Assembly (NCBI GenBank): GCA_913049525.1
Contig: CAJWYZ010000014.1
Span: 1 to 16,908, forward strand
From: an uncultured Fidelibacterota bacterium
GTDB taxonomy: Bacteria > Fidelibacterota > Marinisomatia > SCGC-AAA003-L08 > D37C17
Reading direction: 5' to 3'
Length of the DNA stretch: 16,908 nucleotides
The notes under the pieces are model-generated. The model saw nothing but the letters and a program-made list of their open reading frames with translations. It did no database searches and was not told where the DNA came from. Each line of letters begins with the position of its first letter. The stretch's first letter is position 1. Positions 1-7,042 of this stretch are shown piece by piece. The translations under genes were made by a program, and so were the position numbers.

Positions 1-2
1 CC

Positions 3-710
3 GTAGGACTGTTCGGAGAAAAATACGGAGATATCGTGAGAGTAGTAAATATCCCTGGTTTTTCTAAGGAACTCTGCGGTGGAACCCATGTGAATCGTAC
101 CGGAGATATTGGTGGTATTAAAATTATATCTGAGTCAGCCCTAGCTTCTGGTATCAGAAGATTGGTTGCAATTTCAGGCGATGCAATTCAAACATTGATG
201 AGTAAACAGGAACGAGTAATCAGTGAAATTCGAAAAGAGCTCAAATGTTCAGAAGATGAAATATCATCACGAATTCAATCCCTTATTAATGATAAAAAAA
301 ATCTTGAAAGAGAAACTACAAATCTTCGACAATCTTCAATGACTGGCGAAATTGATAAATTGGTTTCTGGTGCTGAAAATTTAGGTGAATGTAGATTGGT
401 AGTCCAAAAAGTGGATGATCCGGGTGATTTAAGAGAACTTGGCGATCAGTTCAGGCAAGCATTTAAAACTAAAGGTGCAGCATTGATAGGTACTATTCAA
501 AAAGGAAAACCAATGGTGATGTGTGCGGTTACGGATGATTTAATTTCCCAAATTCAAGCCGGGACTGTTGTAAAGGAAATGGGAGGAGTTATGGGTGGCG
601 GAGGTGGTGGAAAACCACATTTAGCCACTGCGGGAGGGACTGACATTCATTTATTGCAAGATGCTTTAGAGCATGGAAAAAGTTTAATTCAATCATTATT
701 GCAAAAGTAA
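3..710 (+). CDS. alaS: Alanine--tRNA ligase, C-terminal part (5' end outside window)
   Basis: This enzyme charges tRNA-Ala with alanine in the cytoplasm. Only the last 235 residues are present. The frame is open from base 3, so the GTG at 36 is an internal valine codon, not a start. The visible part begins with LFGEKYGD, typical of the end of the editing domain. Next comes CGGTHV (visible residues 25-30), which carries the third and fourth zinc ligands, Cys and His, of the editing site. A coiled-coil-like stretch rich in Lys, Glu and Ser follows (about residues 60-110). The protein ends in a DHHA1-type C-Ala domain with a poly-glycine motif, GGGGGGKPH, followed by ATAGG. The stop codon directly abuts the gcvPB start with no spacer. 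Family assignment is secure. Confidence 0.96.
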   Translation, partial: VGLFGEKYGDIVRVVNIPGFSKELCGGTHVNRTGDIGGIKIISESALASGIRRLVAISGDAIQTLMSKQERVISEIRKELKCSEDEISSRIQSLINDKKNLERETTNLRQSSMTGEIDKLVSGAENLGECRLVVQKVDDPGDLRELGDQFRQAFKTKGAALIGTIQKGKPMVMCAVTDDLISQIQAGTVVKEMGGVMGGGGGGKPHLATAGGTDIHLLQDALEHGKSLIQSLLQK

Positions 711-2162
711 ATGTCTGATTCACGCGTAATATTTGAAAAATCCGTAAAAGATAGAATGGGTATTGCAATACCAAAACTTGATGTTCCCGAAATCTCGCTG
801 TCTGATTCCATATCACCTGAATTATTAAGAGAAACCCCTGCAAATCTACCGGAAGTTTCTGAGCCTCAAGTTGTCAGGCATTATGTGAATTTATCCGTCA
901 AAAATCATCATGTGGATAAAGACCTATATCCATTAGGTTCATGCACAATGAAATATAATCCTAAAATTAATGATGCCTTAGCATCATTGCCTGGATTCGC
1001 AAATATTCATCCTCACCAACCAGTTGAAAATGTTCAGGGAGCGCTTCATATCATGTATGAATTGGAGCAGATGTTACTAAAAATAACCGGAATGTCAGCA
1101 GCTACTTTGCAGCCCAGTGCGGGATCGCAAGGCGAATTTGCCGGGATTCTCATCATGAAAAAATATCATGAACAAAATGGCGAAAACCGGAAATATATCA
1201 TAATTCCTGAAACGGCTCATGGGACAAATCCTGCTTCTGTATCCTTAGGTGGATTTAAGGCTCGTGAAGTGAAATCAGACAACAGAGGGCGCGTTGATTT
1301 TGAAGATTTAAAATCAAAATTAGATGATGAGGTAGCTGGAATGATGCTTACGCAACCCAATACACTGGGATTATTTGAAAATCAAATTGAAGCAATATCT
1401 GAGGAAGTCCATAAAGTTGGGGCACTCATGTATATGGATGGTGCAAATATGAATGCGGTTGTGGGCTTATGTAAACCTGCTGAAATGGGCTTTGATATTA
1501 TACATATCAATCTGCATAAAACCTTTTCAACTCCTCATGGCGGTGGCGGTCCTGGTGCAGGTCCAATTGCCGTAGTTGAGAAATTGGCCCCCTTTTTGCC
1601 GATTCCAAAATTAATTAAAGATGATAACGGAAAGTTCAATTGGACAAGTGACCTTCCGGATTCAATTGGACGACTTCATTCATTTTTTGGTAATTTTGGA
1701 ATTTTGGTGCGGGCCTATGTGTATATTAAAATGCTTGGAGATAGTGGATTGAAATCCATGACTCGCGTTGCAATTATCAATGCCAATTATCTAAAAAACA
1801 AACTTAAAGATGCCTATAAAATTCCATTTGCCGAAGGAACATTACATGAATTTGTTGCTTCCGGGGTTCTCCAAAAAGCCAAGGGTGTGAAGGCATTAGA
1901 TATCGCCAAGGCATTACTAGATTACGGCTTTTATGCTCCCACAATTTATTTTCCAAATAATGTTCCGGAAGCCATGATGATAGAGCCAACAGAATCGGAA
2001 ACAAAAGAAACATTGGATAGATTTGTTTCGGCTTTGTTGGAAATTAATGAAAAAATAAATTCTGATCCTGATCTTGTTCGTGATGCCCCCATGACCACTC
2101 CCGTAATACGGTTAGATGAAACTAAAGCAAATAGAGAACTTGACTTAAGGTGGACACCATGA
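711..2162 (+). CDS. gcvPB: Glycine dehydrogenase (decarboxylating) subunit 2, P-protein beta subunit
   Basis: This is the PLP-binding half of the two-subunit P-protein of the glycine cleavage system. It decarboxylates glycine and passes the aminomethyl group to lipoylated H-protein. At 483 residues it has the normal length for subunit 2. The N-terminus (VIFEKS...RMGIAIP...DVPE) and the segment YPLGSCTMKYNPKIN (73-87) are typical. The PLP lysine is K270, in INLHKTFSTPHGGGGPG. The ATG follows the alaS stop codon immediately and no strong Shine-Dalgarno is visible, which suggests translational coupling. The partner gcvPA and the gcvT and gcvH genes are not in the window, so the system is split across the genome. 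The 3' end overlaps the next gene by 4 bases (ATGA). Confidence 0.97.
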   Translation: MSDSRVIFEKSVKDRMGIAIPKLDVPEISLSDSISPELLRETPANLPEVSEPQVVRHYVNLSVKNHHVDKDLYPLGSCTMKYNPKINDALASLPGFANIHPHQPVENVQGALHIMYELEQMLLKITGMSAATLQPSAGSQGEFAGILIMKKYHEQNGENRKYIIIPETAHGTNPASVSLGGFKAREVKSDNRGRVDFEDLKSKLDDEVAGMMLTQPNTLGLFENQIEAISEEVHKVGALMYMDGANMNAVVGLCKPAEMGFDIIHINLHKTFSTPHGGGGPGAGPIAVVEKLAPFLPIPKLIKDDNGKFNWTSDLPDSIGRLHSFFGNFGILVRAYVYIKMLGDSGLKSMTRVAIINANYLKNKLKDAYKIPFAEGTLHEFVASGVLQKAKGVKALDIAKALLDYGFYAPTIYFPNNVPEAMMIEPTESETKETLDRFVSALLEINEKINSDPDLVRDAPMTTPVIRLDETKANRELDLRWTP

Positions 2163-2593
2163 AATTTCGAATAGATAAATCTAGAGCATATATGACTTTA
2201 GCAAAAGGAGATAATATCAATAAAACGTTTGAATCTTTTGCGGAAGTTAAGGGAATTGGATGTGCCTGGCTGAATGGTATTGGGGCGTTAGAAAATCCAG
2301 AAATCGGATATTATTCCCTTGAAGATAAAGCCTACCATCGAAAAACATTTAAGGGTGAATATGAACTCACATCCCTAATAGGAAATATCACCTTAAAAGA
2401 AGGGAAACCATTTTCCCATACCCATATTACCTTTAGTGACACTGAATTCAGGGTCTTTGGTGGTCATCTTTTTAATGCAAATATTACAGCGGCAGGTGAA
2501 TTTATTATGCAATTTGGTAGTGATGAGATTAATCGTGAAATGAATGCAGAAATAGGTTTACCCCTTTGGTGCCTGGAAGAAAGTCTTGGATAA
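2159..2593 (+). CDS. PPC-domain (DUF296) protein
   Basis: This is a single-domain protein of 144 residues related to the plant/prokaryote conserved (PPC) domain. The motif GKPFSHTHITFSD followed by GGHL supplies H87, H89 and H103, the three histidines that bind a metal ion in structurally known bacterial and archaeal members. Stand-alone prokaryotic PPC proteins form trimers; some are annotated as DNA-binding, but no AT-hook or other DNA-binding segment is present here, so regulation by DNA binding is unproven. I chose the ATG at 2159 over the in-frame GTG at 2150. The ATG forms a 4-base overlap with the gcvPB stop and has AAGGTGG (2147-2153) at good spacing, whereas the GTG lies inside that ribosome binding site. 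The biological role is unknown. Confidence 0.85.
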   Translation: MKFRIDKSRAYMTLAKGDNINKTFESFAEVKGIGCAWLNGIGALENPEIGYYSLEDKAYHRKTFKGEYELTSLIGNITLKEGKPFSHTHITFSDTEFRVFGGHLFNANITAAGEFIMQFGSDEINREMNAEIGLPLWCLEESLG

Positions 2594-2969
2594 TATTGTT
2601 ATAGAAACTTTAGATGCACCTCAAGCCATTGGTACATATTCCCAAGGGATTAAATCTGGAAACTTGGTTTTCACATCGGGACAAATACCCCTAAACCCAG
2701 AAACAGGAGAATTGATAAATGGTGACTTTAAGTCGGAAATTTCACAAGTATTAACCAATCTGAATGCAGTGCTTAAAAGTGGTGGAAGTTCCTTAAAAAA
2801 GGCTATTAAACTAACCGTATTTCTTACAGATTTATCATACTTTCCCCAAGTAAATGAAGTATTTAAGGAGTTTTTCCCTGCAAATCCTCCTGCTCGATCT
2901 GCCGTTCAGGTTTCAGCTTTACCTATGAATGCCAAAATAGAAATTGAAGCGGTGGGGTCTGTAGAATGA
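2586..2969 (+). CDS. ridA: RidA-family enamine/imine deaminase
   Basis: RidA proteins hydrolyse reactive enamine/imine intermediates released by PLP enzymes, protecting other PLP enzymes from damage. The 127-residue length is normal for a subunit of the homotrimer. Y18 (GTYSQG), R104 (PPARSAV) and E121 (IEIEAVGSV) match the active-site Tyr, Arg and Glu of the RidA subfamily; R104 is the residue that separates active RidA members from inactive relatives. The start appears to be TTG at 2586. It has GGAAGA (2575-2580) five bases upstream and gives the expected N-terminus, and it overlaps the previous stop by 8 bases. Lying two genes after the PLP enzyme GcvPB fits a protective role, but this pairing is inference. 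Confidence 0.93.
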   Translation: MDNIVIETLDAPQAIGTYSQGIKSGNLVFTSGQIPLNPETGELINGDFKSEISQVLTNLNAVLKSGGSSLKKAIKLTVFLTDLSYFPQVNEVFKEFFPANPPARSAVQVSALPMNAKIEIEAVGSVE

Positions 2970-3343
2970 AATATTGGATTGTTATTTTATTTACTTTTAG
3001 TATATGCACTTCTCAGGAAGCAGAATATATTGATTCTACAAAAGTTAGAAATCCAAGGATAGCTTGGAAATTAGGTGTACTTCCAGGATTGGGACAAATC
3101 TATAATGGAAAATATGTTAAGGCTATGGGATTTATGGGAGCAGAATATTTTGCAGTGACTCGTTTCATAGAATTAAAAAATGAAAATAGAATTGGTCTTC
3201 GAAATACCTACGCTTGGTGGGCGTTTGGATTATTTGTATGGAATATGTTAGATGCTTATGTAGATGCTCAGTTGTCAACTTTTCCCATAAAACGGTTAGA
3301 ATCAAATAATGACATTGATTCTCTAAAAGTAAAATTAAATTAA
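2966..3343 (+). CDS. Small membrane protein, DUF5683-like
   Basis: This 125-residue protein has a hydrophobic N-terminus (about residues 3-15, a signal peptide or membrane anchor). It then carries LPGLGQIYNGKY (39-50), the hallmark of the DUF5683 family common in Bacteroidota and related phyla. Two further hydrophobic stretches lie at about 53-68 and 83-98, and the C-terminal tail is polar. There is a cysteine at position 14 (FSIC), but this is not a convincing lipobox. The ATG overlaps the ridA stop by 4 bases. No enzymatic motif is visible and the function is unknown. Family members are often found near cell-envelope genes, but nothing here gives a specific job. Confidence 0.75.
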   Translation: MKYWIVILFTFSICTSQEAEYIDSTKVRNPRIAWKLGVLPGLGQIYNGKYVKAMGFMGAEYFAVTRFIELKNENRIGLRNTYAWWAFGLFVWNMLDAYVDAQLSTFPIKRLESNNDIDSLKVKLN

Positions 3344-3346
3344 TTT

Positions 3347-4735
3347 ATGTGTGGAATAATAGGTATACAAAATAACGAGGAAGCTGCTACTTTAGCTTAT
3401 ATGGGTTTATACGCACAACAACATCGCGGGCAGGAAGGTGCTGGTGTAGTATCTTCAGATGGTAAAGAATTGCACAGAAGAATGGGGCAAGGTCTGGTTT
3501 CGGATGTATTTTCAAATCCTGAGGTGTTCGATTTTCTAATTGGAAATTCTGCCATTGGGCATGTTCGTTATTCTACTACAGGTGATTCTGATCCTAAAAA
3601 TGTTGGGCCTCTAACCTTTAATATGGGAGAATACAGTTTATCTATCGCACATAATGGTAACCTCGTAAATATTGAAGGAATTAGAAAACAACTTCAGGAA
3701 GATGGAGCATTATTTCAAACTTCAACGGATACTGAAATTATTATTCATTTGCTGGCACGTGAAAAAGGAAAAACATTAGCAGAAAAACTGGGTAAAGTAT
3801 TACAGAAAATAGAGGGTGCTTACTCATTAATACTTCTTTCACCTCATGAAATTATTGCAGCCAGAGATCCCCATGGGATTCGTCCATTTTGTATGGGAAA
3901 ACTTCGAGATACTATAGTTTTTGCATCCGAAACCTGTGCCTTAGATTTATTAGGGGCAGAATATGTTCGAGATGTGAACCCGGGAGAGATGATAGTGGCA
4001 AATGATGACGGATTTTATTCTCAATCCTTTACTGAGCCTGAAGAGCCTAAACATTGTATTTTTGAATACATTTATTTTTCTCGACCAGATTCAAAAATAT
4101 TCGGTAAAAATGTAGATAAAATGAGAAGGGCATTCGGTAGAAAACTCTCAAAGGAGAATCAAGAAGAAAAAGGAGATATTGTTATTTCAGTTCCAGATTC
4201 ATCTAACACATGTGCTCTTGGATATTCTCAAGAATCAGGTGTAAAACATGAAATTGGTTTAATTCGTAATCATTATGTTGGTAGAACATTTATTTTTCCA
4301 TCACAACGCTTGCGCGACATTTCTGTAAGATTGAAATTTAATACTGTTAAGGGCGTACTGAAAGATAAGGAAGTCATAATAATTGATGATTCAATTGTAC
4401 GAGGAACCACTTTATTAAAATTGGCAAAACTCATACGGGAGAGTGGTGCTAAAAAAGTACATGTTAGGATAAGTTCACCCCCTGTAAAACATCCCTGTTT
4501 TTATGGAATGGATTTCCCTACTGTTGATGAGTTGGCAGCGGGTAATAGAACTGAAAAAGAAATTCAGGAAATGATTGATGTGGATTCATTGGGATATCTA
4601 TCTCTGGATGGTACCATTGAATCTACATCCCAAAGGAAAAGTAAATTTTGCACTGCCTGTTTTTCAGGTGATTATCCTATTCAGAACAAAGGTGAAAATG
4701 ATAAAGAAGTTTCTAAAGTACCATCCTGTACATAA
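3347..4735 (+). CDS. purF: Amidophosphoribosyltransferase (glutamine PRPP amidotransferase)
   Basis: PurF catalyses the first committed step of de novo purine synthesis: PRPP plus glutamine gives 5-phosphoribosylamine. The N-terminal Ntn-hydrolase domain starts MCGIIG, so C2 becomes the nucleophile once the initiator Met is removed. RYSTTG (75-80) and HNGNL (102-106) are typical. The phosphoribosyltransferase domain has the PRPP loop VIIIDDSIVRGTT (343-355). Cysteines C237 (HCIFEYIYF), C384 (HPCFYG), C435 and C438 (FCTACF) align with the four [4Fe-4S] ligands of the Bacillus subtilis-type enzyme. Unlike that enzyme there is no propeptide: an in-frame stop lies two codons before the ATG. The length of 462 residues is normal. 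The 3' end overlaps ubiA by 38 bases. Confidence 0.97.
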   Translation: MCGIIGIQNNEEAATLAYMGLYAQQHRGQEGAGVVSSDGKELHRRMGQGLVSDVFSNPEVFDFLIGNSAIGHVRYSTTGDSDPKNVGPLTFNMGEYSLSIAHNGNLVNIEGIRKQLQEDGALFQTSTDTEIIIHLLAREKGKTLAEKLGKVLQKIEGAYSLILLSPHEIIAARDPHGIRPFCMGKLRDTIVFASETCALDLLGAEYVRDVNPGEMIVANDDGFYSQSFTEPEEPKHCIFEYIYFSRPDSKIFGKNVDKMRRAFGRKLSKENQEEKGDIVISVPDSSNTCALGYSQESGVKHEIGLIRNHYVGRTFIFPSQRLRDISVRLKFNTVKGVLKDKEVIIIDDSIVRGTTLLKLAKLIRESGAKKVHVRISSPPVKHPCFYGMDFPTVDELAAGNRTEKEIQEMIDVDSLGYLSLDGTIESTSQRKSKFCTACFSGDYPIQNKGENDKEVSKVPSCT

Positions 4736-5702
4736 AAAGTTAGTTCCCTATCTTGATGTAGTTTTTCTTCTAAGACCAACATTATTCTTTTCAGTTTGGG
4801 TAATGGTAGTAATGGGAATGGCATCGGCTCAAATGAATTATTTTAATCATCCTCTTTGGATATCAAGTTTTTCATGGGCAACATTTTTTGTCTTTATGGG
4901 ATTAACGTTTGTCTGCAGTTCAACATTTATTAGTAATCAAATTTCTGATGAGAAAAGTGATGCCATTAATAAAAAACTTTTCTTAGTTGGTAAGTATGTT
5001 TCTACTGAAAAAAGTAAATCTATTGCTAAATATTTATTGTTTGCGGGATTATTAATTTTAGTTTTGGTGCACTGGTTTTCAGCATTACTCGTAGGAATAA
5101 TTTATATAATCTGGGGAATTATTTATAATCAAAACCCTTATAGTTGGAAAGGAAAGCCCATTTTAGGATGGTTGGCTAATTCCATAGTGGGTATAATTCT
5201 ATTTTCCATAGGTTGGGGGCTTGTAATGCAAAACCAATCCAATTCAGGAATTATTCCATTAGATATTTCTATGCTTACTTTATTAATCCCCTATGGATTT
5301 TGTTTTTCATCTATTTCTTTACTTACCACCCTGCCCGATATGGAGGAAGATTCACCATCTGGAGATAGAACATTTCCTATTGTATTCGGCAAAGGATTAA
5401 CTCTTTTAATATCATTAGCACTCATTTTTATTGCCTTTATAGTTGCGCTTGAAAATAATGACCCCCTTGCTTCAACAGCAGCTTTAGCTTCTATTCCATT
5501 TTTTATTTTTGCGTTTATTCGCAGAATGGATAAAGATGTTTTACGGGCTATTAGGTATCCCATATTTATTTTTAACTTTTTTGTTTTATCAGTTTATCCG
5601 TGGTTATTTATTCCACTGGCAATCACGTATTATGTAAGTAAATATTATTACTGGCATAGATTTAACTTACACTATCCCACATTTTTGGTCGACCATGATT
5701 AA
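4698..5702 (+). CDS. UbiA-family prenyltransferase (membrane)
   Basis: UbiA-superfamily enzymes transfer a polyprenyl group from its diphosphate to an acceptor within the membrane. This 334-residue protein has eight or nine predicted hydrophobic segments. The first Asp-rich motif is N80-x3-D84-x3-D88 (NQISDEKSDAIN). The second is LPDMEEDSPSGD, with D214, D218 and D223. The D-x3-DAIN form resembles the chlorophyll-synthase and archaeal digeranylgeranylglyceryl-phosphate-synthase side of the family more than UbiA proper, but I cannot exclude MenA-like quinone prenylation. I chose the ATG at 4698, with AAAGGTG (4688-4694) just upstream. Longer in-frame starts from 4575 would lie deep inside purF and add an unlikely N-terminus. 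The 3' end overlaps the ferredoxin gene by 8 bases. The acceptor is unknown. Confidence 0.85.
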   Translation: MIKKFLKYHPVHKKLVPYLDVVFLLRPTLFFSVWVMVVMGMASAQMNYFNHPLWISSFSWATFFVFMGLTFVCSSTFISNQISDEKSDAINKKLFLVGKYVSTEKSKSIAKYLLFAGLLILVLVHWFSALLVGIIYIIWGIIYNQNPYSWKGKPILGWLANSIVGIILFSIGWGLVMQNQSNSGIIPLDISMLTLLIPYGFCFSSISLLTTLPDMEEDSPSGDRTFPIVFGKGLTLLISLALIFIAFIVALENNDPLASTAALASIPFFIFAFIRRMDKDVLRAIRYPIFIFNFFVLSVYPWLFIPLAITYYVSKYYYWHRFNLHYPTFLVDHD

Positions 5703-5868
5703 CATAAAGGAAAATAGATGCGACTATTGCGGTGCATGTGTTACAGTTTGCCCAGTAGATTGTATTGAAGTGAGAGAATCATCAATAATGATTGATCATC
5801 CTGTGTGTATTGATTGTGACCTTTGTGTTGAAATATGCCCAATTGATGTCTTAGCAAGTAATGTTTAA
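5695..5868 (+). CDS. Small 2[4Fe-4S] ferredoxin
   Basis: This 57-residue protein is an electron carrier with two complete clostridial-type cluster motifs. The first is C9-x2-C12-x2-C15-x3-C19-P and the second is C38-x2-C41-x2-C44-x3-C48-P. There is little else in it except a short acidic/hydrophobic linker and one extra cysteine, C23. The ATG at 5695 overlaps the prenyltransferase stop by 8 bases, and its own stop overlaps the reductase start by 8 bases. It is therefore almost certainly co-translated with both. The obvious inferred partner is the downstream flavoprotein reductase, as for the adjacent ferredoxin/geranylgeranyl reductase pair known from Methanosarcina. It is short enough to be missed by gene callers with a length cutoff. 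Confidence 0.93.
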   Translation: MINIKENRCDYCGACVTVCPVDCIEVRESSIMIDHPVCIDCDLCVEICPIDVLASNV

Positions 5869-7042
5869 GAGCAAGTATGATGTAGTGGTAGTGGGTGGCG
5901 GTCCTTCTGGTTCAATGGCTGCATGGGAAGCTGCCAAGGGAGGTGCTTCGGTATGCATGCTGGAAAAAGACCGTGATATTGGTTATCCGGTACGTTGTGG
6001 TGAAGCTGCCGGTGAATCTGGTCTTAAGCAATTTGTTGATATAAAAGATAGTTGGGTTGCAGAAAGGATAACGGGGGCAAAGCTTGGTTCTCCATCAGGA
6101 AAATTAGTTGATGTTGAGTTTAAATCTGAAACTGGTTTTATATTGAACCGGAGAGTTTTTGATTATGATTTGTCCAGATATGCTGCAAATGCCGGGGCTG
6201 AAGTTTATACGAAGGCCTATGTAAAAAATATTTCAAATGCAAATGGACAAGTGAATGGGGTGGTGCTTGACTACTTGGGTGAAGAAAAAAAAATTCTGGC
6301 TAAAATTGTAATTGGAGCTGATGGTTTAACCTCTCGGGTAGGTAGATGGGCAGGGATGAAGACGCAGGTAAGGATGAAAGATATGGAATCTGCATTACAG
6401 TACTCTGTATCCAATATTGATATTGAACCAAATAAAATGATTATGTATGTTGGGAAAAATCATGCACCCGGTGGATACTTATGGGTTTTCCCAAAGGGGG
6501 ATAAATTTGCAAATATAGGTATTGGTATTAGCGGTAAATATAGCAAACATAAATCTGCAAAAAAGTTTTTAGACGAATTCATGGAAAGAGAGTATCCTGA
6601 TGCGGCAATTCTTACCACTATGTGCGGAGGAGTCCCGTGTGGAAAACCAATGAGGAATCCAGTTTCAGATGGGTTAATGTTGGTTGGTGACGCCGCCCAT
6701 CAAATTAATCCCATGACTGGCGGAGGAATTGTTTCAGGCATGAAGGCAGGATGGATTGCGGGACAGGTTGCAGCAGAAGCAATAATAAAAGAGAATTATT
6801 CTGTCAAAATGCTAAATAATTATTCAGATGCTATGTGGAAAGCCTTTGGAAAAAACTATGAAAGATTCTATAAAATTAAAGAGGCTGTGCATAACTTGTC
6901 TGATGAGGATTTAGATTATATAGCTGAACAGGTATTATCTATTCCACATAATAAAAGAACGCTCTCATCTGTCTTTAAAGCAGCAGTATTTAAGAAGCCT
7001 GCATTAATTATTGATGTATTAAAGGTTTTTGCAGGTGTCTAA
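5861..7042 (+). CDS. Geranylgeranyl reductase family FAD-dependent oxidoreductase
   Basis: Family members saturate double bonds in isoprenoid chains (archaeal lipids, chlorophyll phytyl tails, menaquinone tails), using FAD and reduced ferredoxin or NADPH. The protein is 393 residues, a normal length. The FAD Rossmann motif GGGPSG is at 12-17. The conserved RCGEA is at about 45-49, with C46 at the position of the redox-relevant Cys in archaeal GGRs. G205-Y-L-W-V-F-P-K212 matches the YxWxFP substrate-cavity motif. The second FAD motif LVGDAAHQINPMTGGG spans 274-289. No membrane segments are obvious. The ATG overlaps the ferredoxin stop by 8 bases. Family identity is strong. The substrate is open: isoprenoid ether lipid, quinone tail or carotenoid-like compound. 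Confidence 0.9.
   Translation: MFKSKYDVVVVGGGPSGSMAAWEAAKGGASVCMLEKDRDIGYPVRCGEAAGESGLKQFVDIKDSWVAERITGAKLGSPSGKLVDVEFKSETGFILNRRVFDYDLSRYAANAGAEVYTKAYVKNISNANGQVNGVVLDYLGEEKKILAKIVIGADGLTSRVGRWAGMKTQVRMKDMESALQYSVSNIDIEPNKMIMYVGKNHAPGGYLWVFPKGDKFANIGIGISGKYSKHKSAKKFLDEFMEREYPDAAILTTMCGGVPCGKPMRNPVSDGLMLVGDAAHQINPMTGGGIVSGMKAGWIAGQVAAEAIIKENYSVKMLNNYSDAMWKAFGKNYERFYKIKEAVHNLSDEDLDYIAEQVLSIPHNKRTLSSVFKAAVFKKPALIIDVLKVFAGV

Noticed and set aside
4575..4697. Longer N-terminus for the UbiA-family protein, starting inside purF.
   Set aside because: It would overlap purF by 161 bases, lacks a ribosome binding site, and adds residues that look like out-of-frame purF.
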